A stretch of DNA of 64,000 nucleotides, taken from assembly GCF_002102265.1 (NCBI RefSeq), contig NZ_LQPG01000017.1, positions 1 to 64,000 of the forward strand. The letters are read 5' to 3'. How positions within the stretch are numbered: the first letter of the stretch is position 1; each line of letters opens with the position of its first letter. Shown here piece after piece: positions 49,092-62,557 of this stretch. The DNA is from Mycolicibacter longobardus. Lineage in GTDB: Bacteria > Actinomycetota > Actinomycetes > Mycobacteriales > Mycobacteriaceae. The notes below the pieces were generated by a model. The model ran no database searches. It worked only from the letters and a program-made list of their open reading frames with translations, and was not told where the DNA came from. The position numbers and the translations under genes are program-made.

Positions 49092-49895
49092 CTAGAGCGG
49101 ATCCCAGATCGGGGGCCGCTTCTCCCGGTGCGCGAGGGCGGCTTCGGCCGGGTTGTTGGTGAACCCGCTGAGGACCTGGGTGCGGTTCTCGATCTCCTTG
49201 GCGTGGCGCAGGCTGGGTGCGTCCAGGGCGGCGTTGAGGCCGATCTTGGTCTGCCAGACCCCGTAGGCGTTGTTCTGCGCAATCGATCGCGCCATGGCTG
49301 TCGCGGTGGCCATCAATTCTTCCGGCGCGACGACCTGGTGCACCAGCTTGATCCGATAGGCCTCGTCGGCGTCGACAATGCGCCCGGTGAGCATGAGTTC
49401 ACGAGCCACACCGGCGCCGACGATCTTGGGCAGCAGATAACTGGTGCCCATGTCCATCGAGGAGAACCCGGCGGTGATGAACACCGAGCCGAACCGGGAG
49501 TCCCCGGAGCCGATGCGGATGTCGCAGTGCAGCGCGAAGGCCAGTCCGCCGCCGACGGCGACGCCGTTGACCGCGGCGATTACCGGGATCGGCAGTTCGT
49601 AGAGCCGAGTGAGTTGGTCGGCGAGCCGAACTTGTGCGTCGTAGGTGACTTTGAAAGCCGGGCTGTTGCTCGGCGGGGTCCAGGGCTCACCGGTGCCACT
49701 GAGGTCAGCGCCGGCGCAGAATCCCCGCCCGGCGCCGGTCAGGATCGCCACCCGGAACCTGCCGCTGCTGAGTTCATCAAGGACGGCGTCCATCCCGTCA
49801 AGCAGTGCCCCGTCGATGGCGTTCAACCGTTCGGGCCGGTTCAAGGAGACGCAGGCGATCTGGTCCTCGAGAACTGTGAGTGTCACCGCGCTCAT
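49092..49895 (-). CDS. Crotonase-superfamily protein (enoyl-CoA hydratase-like, atypical active site)
   Basis: A 267-residue crotonase fold. The oxyanion-hole stretches GRGFCAGADLSG (about 56-67) and AAVNGVAVGGGLAFALHCD (about 107-125) are present, as is a normal C-terminus. Both catalytic glutamates of rat enoyl-CoA hydratase are replaced: the place of Glu144 is Ala119 and of Glu164 is Phe139 (FGSVFI). It is therefore unlikely to be a simple hydratase; an isomerase, hydrolase or decarboxylase reaction on an acyl-CoA is possible. The ATG follows AGGAGA. Confidence 0.85.
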   Translation of the reverse strand: MSAVTLTVLEDQIACVSLNRPERLNAIDGALLDGMDAVLDELSSGRFRVAILTGAGRGFCAGADLSGTGEPWTPPSNSPAFKVTYDAQVRLADQLTRLYELPIPVIAAVNGVAVGGGLAFALHCDIRIGSGDSRFGSVFITAGFSSMDMGTSYLLPKIVGAGVARELMLTGRIVDADEAYRIKLVHQVVAPEELMATATAMARSIAQNNAYGVWQTKIGLNAALDAPSLRHAKEIENRTQVLSGFTNNPAEAALAHREKRPPIWDPL

Positions 49896-49935
49896 GTGGT
49901 TCTCCTAGCGGCGACGTTGCGTGGTGTGAATCCGG

Positions 49936-51540
49936 TCAGAAGGCGAATTGCGTCGAGGCATCCACCAGATCGAGCAGCGGCTGCGGCAGCACACCCAGCA
50001 CTACGGTGACCGCGGCGCACAGGGCGATCGCCGCCTTGCTCCAGACGCTGGGCAGCACCAGTTGCGGCGGGTCGTCGGGGGAGTCGGTGAAGAACATCAG
50101 CACGATCACCCGGACGTAGAAGTAGGCGGCGACGCCGCTGGCGATCACGCCGACCACCACCAGCGGGGCGGCACCGCCCTCGGCGGCCGCCTTGAACACC
50201 GCGAACTTGCTGATGAACCCGCTGGTCAGCGGGATACCCGCGAACGCCAACAGGAACATTGAAAACAGCAGGCCCACAACGGGGTAGCGCCGGCCCAAAC
50301 CGGCCCACCGGGACATGTCGAGTTCCTCTTCGCCGCCGGGACCCCGGATCAGGTTCACCACGGCGAAGGCGCCGACCGTGGAGAAGCTGTAGGCGGCCAG
50401 ATAGAACAGCGTCGAGGAGATACCCGCCGGGATCGCGGACAGCACGCCGGTCAACAGGAAGCCGGCATGGGCGATCGAGGAGTAGGCCAGCATCCGCTTG
50501 ACCTCGGTCTGGGTGATCGCAGCAATGGTGGCGACCACCATGGTCAGCACCGAGATCAGCCACAGCAGCGGGCGCCACTGGTCGTGCAGCGCGGGCAGGG
50601 CGACATAGAGCAGCCGCAGCATGGCCCCGAACGCGGCGACCTTGGTGGCGGCCGCCATGAAACCGGTGATCGGTGTCGGTGCGCCGACGTAGACGTCGGG
50701 AATCCACGAATGGAACGGGACTGCACCGACCTTGAAGAACAGGCCCACCAACAGCAGCCCGGCGCCGATCAGCGCCAGCGGGTCACGGCTGTGGCCGAAC
50801 AACTGCTCGCCGATCTCCGGCAGCGTCAGTGTCCCGGTGGCGCCGTAGATCAGCGCGGCGCCGAACAGAAACAGCGCCGAGGAGAACGCGCCCAGCAGAA
50901 AATACTTCAGCGCCGCTTCCTGCGACAGCAGGCGACGGTAGCGGGCCAGCCCGCACAGCAGATACAGCGGCAGCGACAGCACTTCCAGGGCCACGAACAT
51001 GGTGACCAGATCATTGGCGGCGGGGAACACCATCATGCCGCCGACCGCCAGCACGGTCAGCGGGAACACCTCGGTCTGGGTGACCCCGGTGCGCGCCGCG
51101 TCGAGTTCGGTCACGCTGTCGGGGACCGCCGAAGCCTGCGGAGTGAACGCGTCCAGGCCCGCGGTTCCGCCCACGGCAGCCGGCGCGGTGGCCGCGCCCG
51201 GCCCCTCGGGACGGCTCGCGCCGATGTTGCGCTCCGCGATGAAGATGACGGCCATGATCCCGACCAGCACAATGGTGCCCTGCAGCACCAGTGCGGGCCT
51301 GTCGACCGCCACGGCGCCCATCACCGTGATGCGACCGGCGTCCGGAAGCTCGCGGCCCACGGCGACCACAGCAGCGAATGCGGCCACCAGACCGCCGACC
51401 GAGAGCAGGACCTGTACCAGATAACGCGCCCGCCGCGAGATGAACGCTTCGGCCAGCACTCCGGTGACGGCGGTGCCGAAAACGATCAGCAGCGGCAGCA
51501 CCAGGCCGTATTCGACGGATGGGATCGGCATACCCGACAT
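49936..51540 (-). CDS. nuoN: NADH dehydrogenase subunit N
   Basis: A 534-residue antiporter-like proton-channel subunit of complex I with about 14 membrane helices. Conserved charged residues of the half-channels are seen in the LEVLSLPLYLL, ALKYFLLGAF, KVGAVPFHSWIPDVY and KRMLAYSSIAHAG blocks. It is the last gene of the operon, 2 bp after nuoM. The loop at about 108-150 is rich in Ala, Gly and Pro and longer than in E. coli. Confidence 0.95.
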   Translation of the reverse strand: MSGMPIPSVEYGLVLPLLIVFGTAVTGVLAEAFISRRARYLVQVLLSVGGLVAAFAAVVAVGRELPDAGRITVMGAVAVDRPALVLQGTIVLVGIMAVIFIAERNIGASRPEGPGAATAPAAVGGTAGLDAFTPQASAVPDSVTELDAARTGVTQTEVFPLTVLAVGGMMVFPAANDLVTMFVALEVLSLPLYLLCGLARYRRLLSQEAALKYFLLGAFSSALFLFGAALIYGATGTLTLPEIGEQLFGHSRDPLALIGAGLLLVGLFFKVGAVPFHSWIPDVYVGAPTPITGFMAAATKVAAFGAMLRLLYVALPALHDQWRPLLWLISVLTMVVATIAAITQTEVKRMLAYSSIAHAGFLLTGVLSAIPAGISSTLFYLAAYSFSTVGAFAVVNLIRGPGGEEELDMSRWAGLGRRYPVVGLLFSMFLLAFAGIPLTSGFISKFAVFKAAAEGGAAPLVVVGVIASGVAAYFYVRVIVLMFFTDSPDDPPQLVLPSVWSKAAIALCAAVTVVLGVLPQPLLDLVDASTQFAF

Positions 51541-51542
51541 GG

Positions 51543-53117
51543 TCAGTGCGCCCCCTCAGCGGTCAGCGGTACCGGGTCGGTTTCACCGATGGTGGTCAAC
51601 GTGTGCTGGACGCCCGGATTGATGATGTCCAGCACGGGTTTCGGGTAGAAGCCGAGGAACAGCAGCAGCGCGATCAACGGGGCGACGACGAGCAGCTCGC
51701 GCGGCACCAGGTCGCGGATGCGTTCGTTGTCCGCGGAGACCGGACCGGTCATCACTCGCTGGTAGAGCCACAGCATGTAGATCGATGACAGCACCAGCGC
51801 GGTGCTGCCCACCGCCGCTGCCACCCAGTACCGGTTGAAAGTACCGACCAGGACCAGGAATTCGCTGATGAACGGTGCGAGCCCGGGCAGCGACAGGGTG
51901 GCCATCGACGCGACCATGAAGGTGCCGGCCATCACCGGGGCCACCTTCTGCACGCCGCCGTAGTCGGCGATCGCCCGAGCGCCGTCGCGCCGGGAGATCA
52001 GGAACCCGGCGATCAGGAACAGCGCCGCGGTGGACAGCCCGTGGTTGAGCATGTAGAGCGTCGAACCGCTCTGTCCCTGGCTGGTCATCACGAAGATGCC
52101 CAGGATGATGAAACCGAAGTGCGAGATCGAGGTGTAGGCGATCAACCGCATCATGTCGCGCTGACCGATCGCCACCATCGCGCCGTAGACCACCCCGACC
52201 ACGGCCAGAACGATGATGACCGGGCGGAAATACGTTGAGGCGTCGGGAAAAAGCTGCAGGCAGTACCGCAGCATCCCGAATGTCCCCACCTTGTCCATGA
52301 CAGCCATCATCAGCACCGCGGTCGCCGGGGTGGATTCCACCGCCGCGTCGGGCAACCACCGGTGCAGCGGCCACAGCGGCGCCTTGACCGCGAACGCGAA
52401 CATGAACCCGGCGAACAGCAGCTTGAGTACGCCCGGATCCACGGTGGTGGTGGCCGGGGAGAAGATCGAGACCAGTTCACGGAAGTCGAAGGTGCCGCCC
52501 GACGTTCCCTCCCCGGAGCTCACCACGTACACCCCGATCACCGCGGCCAGCATGATCAGGCCGCCGAACAGGTTGTACAGCAGGAACTTCAGCGCCGCCT
52601 GCGAACGTTTGGCGCCATTGCCGAAACCACCGATCATGAAATACATCGGGATCAGCATCGCCTCGAAGAACACGTAGAACAGCAGCACGTCCAGCGAGAC
52701 CAGCGAGATCAGCACCATCGCCTCGATGGCCAGCGTCAGCGCGGTGTAGGCGTGCGGGCCTCGGGTGCGCTCGCCCCCGTCGTTCCAGCCGGCCAGCATC
52801 AGCAACGGCACCAGTCCTGCGGTCAGCAGCGCCAGGATCACCGCGATACCGTCCACCCCGAGGGTGTAACTCGCCCCGAACGCCGGTATCCAGGAATGGG
52901 ATTCGACGAACTGGTACGGCGCGGCGACCGGAGTGGTGTCGAAACCGGCGGTGACCACGATCGCCACCGCCAGCGTCGCCAGGCTCGCCAGCAGCCCGGT
53001 CCACTTCGCCAGTCCCGCCCGGCCGGCAGGCAGCAGGATCACCAATCCGGCGCCGGCCAGCGGCACCAGCCACAGCAGGCTCAGCCAGGGCAGGTTCAGG
53101 TCCACGTCCAGGTTCAC
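51543..53117 (-). CDS. nuoM: NADH dehydrogenase subunit M
   Basis: A 524-residue antiporter-like membrane subunit. Hallmarks are [58 protein letters not shown] and [13 protein letters not shown]. The GTG start overlaps the nuoL stop by 4 bp. Confidence 0.95.
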   Translation of the reverse strand: MNLDVDLNLPWLSLLWLVPLAGAGLVILLPAGRAGLAKWTGLLASLATLAVAIVVTAGFDTTPVAAPYQFVESHSWIPAFGASYTLGVDGIAVILALLTAGLVPLLMLAGWNDGGERTRGPHAYTALTLAIEAMVLISLVSLDVLLFYVFFEAMLIPMYFMIGGFGNGAKRSQAALKFLLYNLFGGLIMLAAVIGVYVVSSGEGTSGGTFDFRELVSIFSPATTTVDPGVLKLLFAGFMFAFAVKAPLWPLHRWLPDAAVESTPATAVLMMAVMDKVGTFGMLRYCLQLFPDASTYFRPVIIVLAVVGVVYGAMVAIGQRDMMRLIAYTSISHFGFIILGIFVMTSQGQSGSTLYMLNHGLSTAALFLIAGFLISRRDGARAIADYGGVQKVAPVMAGTFMVASMATLSLPGLAPFISEFLVLVGTFNRYWVAAAVGSTALVLSSIYMLWLYQRVMTGPVSADNERIRDLVPRELLVVAPLIALLLFLGFYPKPVLDIINPGVQHTLTTIGETDPVPLTAEGAH

Positions 53118-55054
53118 AGTTGCACCGCCAGCACTACCGCGACGACCAGCACCGTGCCGGCCAGCATCATCAGCGCATAGGAGCGCACGAATCCGGTCTG
53201 CAGACGGCGCACCAGATAGGACGCGAGCGCCACCAGCCCGGCCGTCGTGTTGACCGAACCGTCCACCACCCGGTCGTCGACGGCGACCAGGGTTTGCGCC
53301 AGCCGGTTACCCGGACGCATGAGCACCTCCTCGTTGAAGGCATCGCCGTAGAGATACTTGCGGGCGGCCACCGTCAGCGGCGAGACGTCCGTGGGTGCGG
53401 TGATCGGTATCGGCTTGCTGCCGTACATGTTGTAGGCCACCGCAACTCCGAGCAGGACCACTCCCAGGGTGATCGCGCCGGTGAGCCAGGCCGGGATGGC
53501 GTGCGCGTGTTCGGCAACCGGCTCTGCCGTCACCCGGGTGACCACCGGCTCCAGCCAGTGCTCCAGCCGCCCGCCGATGGCCAGCGCGCCACCGGCGAAC
53601 ACCGCGCCGAGCGCCAGCACGATCATCGGCCAGGTCATCACCCGCGGGGATTCATGCGGATGCTGCAGCGCCCGTTCGCCGCTCACCTCGCTCTCGTCGG
53701 CGGCCCAGCGGCGCTCGCCGCCGAACGTCATCAGCATCACCCTGGTCATGTAGAAGGCGGTGATGCCGGCGCCCAGGATGGTTATCGCTCCCAGCACCCA
53801 ACCGCGGGTGCCGCCGCTGGCCAGCGCGGCTTCGATGATCGCGTCCTTGGACCAGTAGCCGGCGAACGGCGGCACCCCGATGATCGCCAGGTAACAGAGC
53901 CCGAACGTCGCGAACGTCACCGGCATGAAGGTCCGCAGCGCGCCGTAGCGGCGCATGTCCTGTTCGTCGTTCATCCCGTGCATCACCGACCCGGAGCCCA
54001 GGAACAGCCCGGCCTTGAAGAAGCCGTGGGTGAGCAGGTGCATGATCGCGACCGCGTAGCCCGCCGGGCCGAGGCCCGCGGCCAGCACCATGTAGCCGAT
54101 CTGGCTCACCGTGGAGGCGGCCAGCGCCCGCTTGATGTCGTCGTTGGCGCAGCCGATGATCGCGCCGAACAGCAATGTGACGGCACCGACCACCACCACG
54201 GCCAGCCGGGCGTCGGCGGACAGGTCGAACACCGGACCGGACCGCACGATCAGGTACACCCCGGCGGTCACCATGGTGGCCGCGTGGATCAGCGCCGACA
54301 CCGGGGTGGGGCCCTCCATCGCGTCGAACAACCACGCCTGCAGCGGCACCTGCGCGGACTTGGCGCAGGCACCCACCAGCAGCAGCAGTCCGATGGCGGT
54401 GGTCAGCCCACTGGATCCGTCGGCTTCGACCGCACTGAACAGCCCGTCGTAGGACAGCGTGCCGAATCCGGCGAACATCACGAACGTCGCCAGCGCGAGG
54501 CCGATATCGCCGACCCGGTTGGACACGAACGCCTTCTTGCCGGCCGCGGCCGCAACCGGCTTGGCGTACCAGAAGCCGATCAGCAGGTAGGAGGCCAGGC
54601 CCACACCTTCCCAGCCCACGTAGAGACCCAGATAGTTGTCGGCGACGACCAGCAGCAGCATCGCCGCGACGAACAGGTTCAGGTAGGCGAAAAAGCGCCG
54701 GCGGTCGGGGTCGTGCTTCATGTAGCCGGTCGAGTAGATGTGGATCAACGAGCCGACGCCACTGATCAGCAGCACGAAGCAGATCGACAGCTGGTCGATC
54801 AGCACCCCGAAGTCGACCTGCAGGGCCCCGACCGGCACCCAGCTGAACAGGTGGGTGTGGATCGCCCGGTCCTCGCCGGTGCGGCCCAGCATGTCGGCCA
54901 GCAGCGCCAGTCCGATCCCGAACGAGGAGAGCACGGTGGCGCAGCCCAGCAGGTGTCCCCACCGATCGGTGCGGCGCCCGCCGAGCAGCAGGATCAGCGC
55001 GCCGGCCGCCGGCAGGGCCACCAGCAGCCAGCTCAGCTGGCTCACATTCGTCAT
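53114..55054 (-). CDS. nuoL: NADH dehydrogenase subunit L
   Basis: A 646-residue largest membrane subunit, with about 16 helices and the lateral piston helix at the C-terminal end. Conserved blocks are [56 protein letters not shown] and [15 protein letters not shown]. The ATG at 55054, with GGAG upstream, is preferred to the one four codons earlier. Confidence 0.95.
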   Translation of the reverse strand: MTNVSQLSWLLVALPAAGALILLLGGRRTDRWGHLLGCATVLSSFGIGLALLADMLGRTGEDRAIHTHLFSWVPVGALQVDFGVLIDQLSICFVLLISGVGSLIHIYSTGYMKHDPDRRRFFAYLNLFVAAMLLLVVADNYLGLYVGWEGVGLASYLLIGFWYAKPVAAAAGKKAFVSNRVGDIGLALATFVMFAGFGTLSYDGLFSAVEADGSSGLTTAIGLLLLVGACAKSAQVPLQAWLFDAMEGPTPVSALIHAATMVTAGVYLIVRSGPVFDLSADARLAVVVVGAVTLLFGAIIGCANDDIKRALAASTVSQIGYMVLAAGLGPAGYAVAIMHLLTHGFFKAGLFLGSGSVMHGMNDEQDMRRYGALRTFMPVTFATFGLCYLAIIGVPPFAGYWSKDAIIEAALASGGTRGWVLGAITILGAGITAFYMTRVMLMTFGGERRWAADESEVSGERALQHPHESPRVMTWPMIVLALGAVFAGGALAIGGRLEHWLEPVVTRVTAEPVAEHAHAIPAWLTGAITLGVVLLGVAVAYNMYGSKPIPITAPTDVSPLTVAARKYLYGDAFNEEVLMRPGNRLAQTLVAVDDRVVDGSVNTTAGLVALASYLVRRLQTGFVRSYALMMLAGTVLVVAVVLAVQL

Positions 55055-55070
55055 AGAGCTCCCCAACTTC

Positions 55071-55370
55071 CTAGCCGCGCAGTAGGTTCGCGTCGTCGAC
55101 CGAGGCGGATCGCCGGGCCCGGAAGATCGTCATGATGATGGCCAGGCCGATCACCACCTCGCATGCGGCGACGACCATGGTGAAGAACGCCACCATCTGG
55201 CCGTCGAGCTGGGAGTGCAGCCGGGCGAAGGTGACGAACGCGAGGTTGGCGGCGTTGAGCATCAGCTCGACGCACATGAACATCACCAGCGCGTTGCGCC
55301 GCAACATCACTCCGGTGGCGCCGATGGTGAACAGCATGGCCGACAGGTACAGGTAGTTCTCCGGATTCAC
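55071..55370 (-). CDS. nuoK: NADH dehydrogenase subunit K
   Basis: A 99-residue subunit with three membrane helices. The conserved glutamates of the E-channel are seen in [18 protein letters not shown] and [11 protein letters not shown]. The GTG start overlaps the nuoJ stop by 4 bp. Confidence 0.95.
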   Translation of the reverse strand: MNPENYLYLSAMLFTIGATGVMLRRNALVMFMCVELMLNAANLAFVTFARLHSQLDGQMVAFFTMVVAACEVVIGLAIIMTIFRARRSASVDDANLLRG

Positions 55371-56173
55371 TGGTCCGATTCCCCCCCGTTAGTCGCATGT
55401 TCGGCGTTCCCGGTGGCGTCGACCCAGCGGTGCGTCAAGGTGTCCGACACCGACAGCTCCGAATAGGAGCCGTCGGGCAGGCGCGCGGCGATGTCGACGG
55501 CGTTGTGGCGGGCGTAGACGCCGGGAGTGGGCAGCGGGGTTGGCCGGCGGCCGGCCTGGAAACGCTGAATCGACAGCTCCCGCTGCGTCATTCGCGGCTG
55601 CAGCCGCTCCCGGTGCGTCAGCACCATGGCCGCGAGCACCGCGGTGATCAGCAACGCGCTGGTCAGTTCGAACGCCCACAGGTAGCGGGTGAAGATCAGC
55701 GCCGCCAGCCCCTCGACGTTGTGCTGGCCCAGGTCCGCCGAGCCGTCGATGGTCGCGGCGGGAGTGCCGATGCGACGCAGGTGCATCGTCGCGCCGCCGA
55801 TACCGGCGATCAGCAGCATTCCGAAGCCGATACCGGCGAGCGTGGCGCCGGCCCGCTGGCCGCGTAGGGTCTCCACCAGTGACTCGGCGGAATCGACCCC
55901 GATCAGCATCATCACGAACAGGAACAGCATCATCACCGCGCCGGTGTAGACGACGATCTGCACCACGCCGAGGAACATCGCATCCTGGACGAAATAGAAC
56001 ACCGCCAGGATCAGCATCGTCATCGCCAGAAACATTGCCGAATACACCGCTTTGGCGGCGGTGACGACGCCGATGGCACCGAGCAGGGCCAGGGCGCCGA
56101 GAACCCAGAACGCCACCGCCTCCCCGGTGGAGGTGCGGACCACGACGTCGCCGGCAAGCAGCGTGGCGCCCAT
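55367..56173 (-). CDS. nuoJ: NADH dehydrogenase subunit J
   Basis: A 268-residue membrane subunit with five helices (first at about 18-38), including [31 protein letters not shown], where the pi-bulge helix sits in complex I. The C-terminal 65 residues form a soluble actinobacterial extension. The ATG overlaps the nuoI stop by one base (TGATG). Confidence 0.94.
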   Translation of the reverse strand: MGATLLAGDVVVRTSTGEAVAFWVLGALALLGAIGVVTAAKAVYSAMFLAMTMLILAVFYFVQDAMFLGVVQIVVYTGAVMMLFLFVMMLIGVDSAESLVETLRGQRAGATLAGIGFGMLLIAGIGGATMHLRRIGTPAATIDGSADLGQHNVEGLAALIFTRYLWAFELTSALLITAVLAAMVLTHRERLQPRMTQRELSIQRFQAGRRPTPLPTPGVYARHNAVDIAARLPDGSYSELSVSDTLTHRWVDATGNAEHATNGGESDQ

Positions 56174-56742
56174 CAGGCCTTCCCCTGCTTCACCCGGTCG
56201 AGCATGACGAACAGGTCCGGGTTCTCGTCGAGCCCGTCCGGGCTGACCCGGCCCAGGTAGTAGTCCTTCTCGGTGGCACCGGGCGGCATCGGGTGCGGGG
56301 GCGCGGTCATGCCCGGCTCCAGCGGCGCCAGCAGCTGGTCGCGTTCCCAGATCAGCTCCGCGCGGTTGTCGGCGGCCATCTCGTAGTTGTTGGTCATGGT
56401 CAGCGCACGCGTGGGGCAGGCCTCGATGCACAGTCCGCAGCCGATACAGCGCAGGTAGTTGATCTGGTAGACGCGGCCGTAGCGTTCGCCGGGGGAGAAG
56501 CGCTCCTCGTCGGTGTTGTCGGCCGCTTCCACATAGATGGCGTCGGCCGGGCACGCCCACGCGCACAGTTCGCAGCCGATGCACTTCTCCAGCCCGTCGG
56601 GGTGCCGGTTGAGTTGGTGACGGCCGTGGTAGCGCGGCGCCGTCGGCTTCTTGTGTTCGGGGTAGCCGTCGTTGATCGGCCGTTTGAACATCGTCTTCCA
56701 GGTGACGCCGAATCCGGCCAGGGCGTCTCTCAAGCTAGCCAT
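56173..56742 (-). CDS. nuoI: NADH dehydrogenase subunit I
   Basis: A 189-residue peripheral-arm subunit with two 4Fe-4S motifs, [12 protein letters not shown] and [12 protein letters not shown], which carry electrons to cluster N2. The start is the ATG at 56742, 6 nt after GGAGG; the ATG at 56748 touches the GGAGG and is too close. The start overlaps the nuoH stop by 8 bp. Confidence 0.95.
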   Translation of the reverse strand: MASLRDALAGFGVTWKTMFKRPINDGYPEHKKPTAPRYHGRHQLNRHPDGLEKCIGCELCAWACPADAIYVEAADNTDEERFSPGERYGRVYQINYLRCIGCGLCIEACPTRALTMTNNYEMAADNRAELIWERDQLLAPLEPGMTAPPHPMPPGATEKDYYLGRVSPDGLDENPDLFVMLDRVKQGKA

Positions 56743-57973
56743 TGACATCCTCCTTGACCCGCTGCACCGCCGAACTGCGTTGCGGTAGCGGTGGTGTCGG
56801 GAATGAACCCGCGGACGAAGGCGGTGCGGCGACCGCCGGCGCGGATTCGAATCGCCTGGTATTCAGTGCGCTGAAGCGGCGATGCAGTGCCAGCAGTAAC
56901 GCCACGGTGGCCAGCGTGCTGAGGCCGGCCAGCAACACCTGCCAATGTTGGTAGCCGTCGTTGCGCAGGCTGCGAATCACGGCGGCGAGCATCACCCAGC
57001 CCAGCGCCACCGGGATGAGGACCTTCCAGCCCAGCGCCATGAACTGGTCGTAGCGCAGCCGGGGCAGGGTGCCTCGCAGCCAGATGTAGATGAAGATGAA
57101 GCCCCACAGCTTGAGGGTGAACCACAGCAGCGGCCACCAGCCGGTGTTGGCCGCCGGCCACATGTTGAACGGGAAGGGGGCGTGCCAGCCGCCGAGGAAC
57201 AGCGTGACGGCCACGGCGGAGACGGTGGTCATGTTGATGTATTCGGCGAGGAAGAACAGTGCGAACTTCAGCGACGAGTACTCGGTGTGGAAGCCGCCGA
57301 CCAGCTCGCCTTCGGCCTCGGGCAGGTCGAACGGCGCCCGGTTGGTCTCACCGACCATCGCGGTCAGATAGACCATGAATGCCGGCAGCAGCAGGAACGC
57401 GAACCACACCCGATCCTGGGCGGCCACGATGCCCGAGGTCGACATCGTCCCGGCGTAGAGGAACACCGATGCGAAGGCCAGGCCCATCGCGACCTCGTAG
57501 GAGATCACCTGGGCGGTGGAGCGGATTCCGCCGAGCAGCGGGTAGGCGGACCCGGACGACCAGCCGGCCAGGACGATGCCGTAGACCCCGATCGAGGACA
57601 TCGCCAGGACGAACAGCACCGCGATCGGCAGGTCGGCCAGCTGTAACGCGGTGCGGTGTCCGAAGATACTGACCTCCGGGCCGAGCGGGATCACCGCGAA
57701 CGCGGTGATGGCCGGAACCGTCGAGATGACCGGGGCCAATGCGTATATCACCTTGTCGACGTTGAAGGGGACGATGTCCTCTTTGAGCGCCAGCTTGATC
57801 GCATCGGCCAGGCTCTGCAGCCAGCCTTTGGGTCCGACCCGGTTGGGGCCGGGGCGCATCTGCATGCGCCCCACCACTTTTCGTTCGATGACGATCGCCA
57901 AGACCACCGTCAGAATCAAGAATACGAAGACGCCCAGCACCTTGGCCAGCATCAACCACCAGGGATCGTTCAT
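56735..57973 (-). CDS. nuoH: NADH dehydrogenase subunit H
   Basis: A 412-residue membrane subunit at the quinone-chamber junction, with eight helices. Diagnostic blocks are [65 protein letters not shown] and [22 protein letters not shown]. The C-terminal tail is long and Pro/Ala-rich. The ATG overlaps the nuoG stop by 4 bp. Confidence 0.95.
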   Translation of the reverse strand: MNDPWWLMLAKVLGVFVFLILTVVLAIVIERKVVGRMQMRPGPNRVGPKGWLQSLADAIKLALKEDIVPFNVDKVIYALAPVISTVPAITAFAVIPLGPEVSIFGHRTALQLADLPIAVLFVLAMSSIGVYGIVLAGWSSGSAYPLLGGIRSTAQVISYEVAMGLAFASVFLYAGTMSTSGIVAAQDRVWFAFLLLPAFMVYLTAMVGETNRAPFDLPEAEGELVGGFHTEYSSLKFALFFLAEYINMTTVSAVAVTLFLGGWHAPFPFNMWPAANTGWWPLLWFTLKLWGFIFIYIWLRGTLPRLRYDQFMALGWKVLIPVALGWVMLAAVIRSLRNDGYQHWQVLLAGLSTLATVALLLALHRRFSALNTRRFESAPAVAAPPSSAGSFPTPPLPQRSSAVQRVKEDVNG

Positions 57974-60365
57974 AGTCCGCGTCCAATCCGTACCGCTGCG
58001 CCGGTGGTGACCCCCAGATCCCGGTGCACCGCCGAACCCGAGGAGTTCAACGGCAGCCACACCACGTTGTCCGGCATCTCGGTGACGGCCAGGGGCAAGG
58101 TGATGTGGCCGTGCTCGGTGCTGACCGTGACCGGATCGCCCGGCGCGACACCGATCTCGGCGGCGGTCGACGCCGACAGCCGGGCCACCGGTTTGCGGGC
58201 GGTGCCGGCCAGATTCGGTTCACCGGCCTGCATCAGCCCGTCGTCGAGCAGCATGCGCCAGCCGGCCAGGACGGCTTCACCGGCGCCGGGCTGCGGGGGG
58301 TGCCCCGCGGCCACGTCGGGACCGGCCAGGCGCTCGCCGGACCAGGCACCCAGTGCGGCCAACTCGTCGCGGGCCGCTTCCACGTCTGCCAGACCCAGCG
58401 CGACACCCATCTCCTCGGCGAGCGCATCGAGCACCCGCCGGTCGGGCAGGGCGCCGGTGTCGCCCAGCGCGACACCGAACCGCCGGTGCCGGCCCTCCCA
58501 GTTGACGAAGGTGCCGGCCTTCTCCGCCGCCGGCGCGATCGGCAGCACCACGTCCGCGCGTTCGGTGACCTCGCTGTGCCGCAACTCAAGGCTGACCAGG
58601 AATCCGGCCGCGTCCAGGGCGGCCAGTGCCGCGTCCGGGTCGGCCAGGTCGGCCGGTTCGACCCCACCGACCAGCAACGCCCCCAACGTCCCGTCGGCGG
58701 CGGCCGCCAGGATGCCGTCGGTGTCGCGCCCCGCCTGCGACGGCAGGGCATCGGGACCTTCGAGGCCCCACGCCTGGGCGACTTCGGCCCGCGCGGCCGG
58801 GTCGCTCAGCGGACGTCCGCCGGGCAGCAGGCCGGCCAGCGCGCCGGCATCCAGTGCACCGCGCTCCCCGGCGCGCCGAGGCACCCAGGCCAGCCGGGCG
58901 CCGGTGGCCTCGGCCAGCCGGACCGCCGCGGACAGCGCGCCCGGCGAGCCGGCCAACCGCTCGCCGGCCAGGATCACCGCGCCGGGTTGGCGCAGCAGCT
59001 GCCCGACATCACCGGTGTGCAGGTCATCCAGCGTCGCCGCCTCACCGCCGGGAACGGTCGGCAACACGGTGCCGAACATCTTGCCCAGCGCACGGTCGGC
59101 GAACGGCGCGACGCTGAAAACCTTGGTGTCGTTCTTGCGCGCGGCCTTGCGCAGCCGCAGGAAGACGATCGGGGCCTCTTCCTCGGGTTGCAGGCCGACC
59201 AGGAGTACCGCCGGGGCGGCTTGCAGGTCGGTGTAGCTGACGTCAATACCGCGACCGGCCACCCGGGCGGCCAGGAACGCGGCTTCCTCGGCGGACTGGA
59301 CACGCGCCCGGAAGTCGATGTCGTCGCTGTGCAGCGCCACCCGGGCGAACTTGGCGTAGCCGTAGGCGTCTTCACTGGTCACCCGGCCGCCGACCAGCAC
59401 CCCGGTGCGGCCGCGGGCGGCGGCCAGGCCGCGCGCCGCCACCGCCAGCGCGTGCGGCCAGGAGGTCGGAACCAGTTCGCCGGCCGGATCATTGGGGTCG
59501 CGCACCAGGGGAGTGCTGATCCGGTCGGGCTGAGTGGCGTAGGTGAACGCCCAACGACCCTTGTCGCAGTTCCATTCCTCGTTGACGTCCGGATCCTGGC
59601 CGGCCAGCCGCCGCATCACCTTGCCGCGACGGTGGTCGGTGCGTTCGGCGCAGCCGCCGGCGCAGTGTTCGCAGATGGTGGGCGTGGACACCAGGTCGAA
59701 CGGGCGGGCCCGGAACCGGTAGGAGGCACCCGTGAGCGCACCCACCGGGCAGATCTGCACGGTGTTGCCGGAGAAGTAGGAGTCGAACGGCGTGTCGGTG
59801 TAGATGCCGACCTGCTGCAGGGCGCCGCGGTCCATCATCTCGATGAACTTGTCCCCGGCGATCTCGTTGGCGAATCGGGTGCAGCGCGCGCACAGGATGC
59901 AGCGATCCCGGTCCAACAGCACCTGCGAGGAGATGTTGATCGGCTTGGGGTAGTGGCGCTTTTCCTCTTCGAACCGGGTTTCGGTGCGCCCGTGAGTCAT
60001 TGCCTGGTTCTGCAGCGGGCACTCGCCGCCCTTGTCGCAGGTCGGGCAGTCCAGCGGGTGGTTGATCAGCAGCAGTTCCATCACCAGGTGCTGGGCCCGG
60101 TCGGCTTCGGCGGAGGTGTGCTGGGTGCGCACCACCATGCCTTCGGCGGCGGCCACCGCACACGACGGCTGCGGCTTGCGCTGGCCCTCCACCTCGACCA
60201 TGCACTGCCGGCACCAGGCCACCGGGTCCAGCAGCGGGTGGTCGCAGAACCGTGGAACCTCGATGCCCAGCTGCTCGGCGGCCCGAATGATCAAGGTGCC
60301 CTTGGGGACCGTGATCTCTTGGTCGTCGATGGTGAAGGTCACCGACTCCTGACCGTCCGGTGCCG

Positions 60366-60369
<4 letters not shown>
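57970..60369 (-). CDS. nuoG: NADH dehydrogenase subunit G
   Basis: A 799-residue iron-sulfur subunit. The N-terminal part carries a 2Fe-2S site ([15 protein letters not shown]), the His-Cys cluster in [14 protein letters not shown] and 4Fe-4S sites (CILCARC and CEHCAGGC). The large C-terminal part is a molybdopterin-oxidoreductase-like domain without obvious cofactor ligands. The GTG start overlaps the nuoF stop by 4 bp. Confidence 0.95.
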
Positions 60370-61714
<1,345 letters not shown>

Positions 61715-61718
<4 letters not shown>

Positions 61719-62557
61719 TTCGCACCCCTATCGGCGCTGCTGCCCGGCTCCGGTGCCGTCATCCCGCGCTCGCGCGCCACCTGCAGACCGGCCAGCGTCG
61801 CCGCGCCGGCACCGCCCTGCCCGTCGTCGGTGCGTTCGTCGGGGAAGCCGGCGAGAATCCGTTCGGTCGCGGCGAAGCTGCACAGCGGCATCCCGCGGGT
61901 GGGCCGCACCTCCTGATCGTCACGCAGCCTGTCGACCAGTTCGCGTGCCGATTCCGGTGTCTGGTTGTCGAAGAACTCCCAGTTGACCATCACCACCGGC
62001 GCGTAGTCGCATGCGGCATTGCACTCGATGTGCTGCAGCGTGATTGAGCCGTCCGCGGTGGTCTGGTCGTTGTTGACGCCCAGGTGCTCCTTGAGCTCGT
62101 CATAGATGGCGTCACCGCCCATCACCGCGCACAGCGTGTTGGTGCAGACCCCGACCAGGTATTTGCCGGTGGGGTCACGCCGGTACATCGAGTAGAACGA
62201 CGCGACCCCGGCGACATCGGCGGCGGTCAGGCCGAGCAGTTCCGCGACGAACGACAGGCCGGCCGGGGTGACGTAGGTGTCCTCTGATTGCACCAGGTGC
62301 AGCAGTGGCAGGATCGCCGAGCGCGGCTGCGGGTAGCGGCCGATGATCTCCTTGGCGTCGGCCTCCAGCCGGGCGCGCACGTCGGGGGAGTAGCGGCGTG
62401 GCGCGTCAGGGTGGTTGAACTGGTTGGGTTCTTCGGGCTGGCGGCCCAGCTGCAGGAAGACCCGCTTGCCGTCGGTCCCGGCGGTCGGCGGCATCAACCG
62501 GCCGCGGCCGGTCTTGTTGACGCCGGTCCGATCGACCTCGCCGCCTGCCGCGCTCAC
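61715..62557 (-). CDS. nuoE: NADH dehydrogenase subunit E
   Basis: A 280-residue subunit with a thioredoxin-like 2Fe-2S domain; its four ligands are in CTNTLC and CNAAC. The GTG at 62557 overlaps the nuoD stop by 4 bp. A downstream ATG (MPPTAGTDG...) would give a length closer to the roughly 250 of the tuberculosis protein, so the N-terminus is uncertain by about 20 residues. Confidence 0.93.

Noticed and set aside
53120..55135. Very long open frame antisense to nuoL
   Set aside because: His/Gln/Arg-rich, unnatural composition; nuoL on the other strand is certain. High GC keeps antisense frames open.
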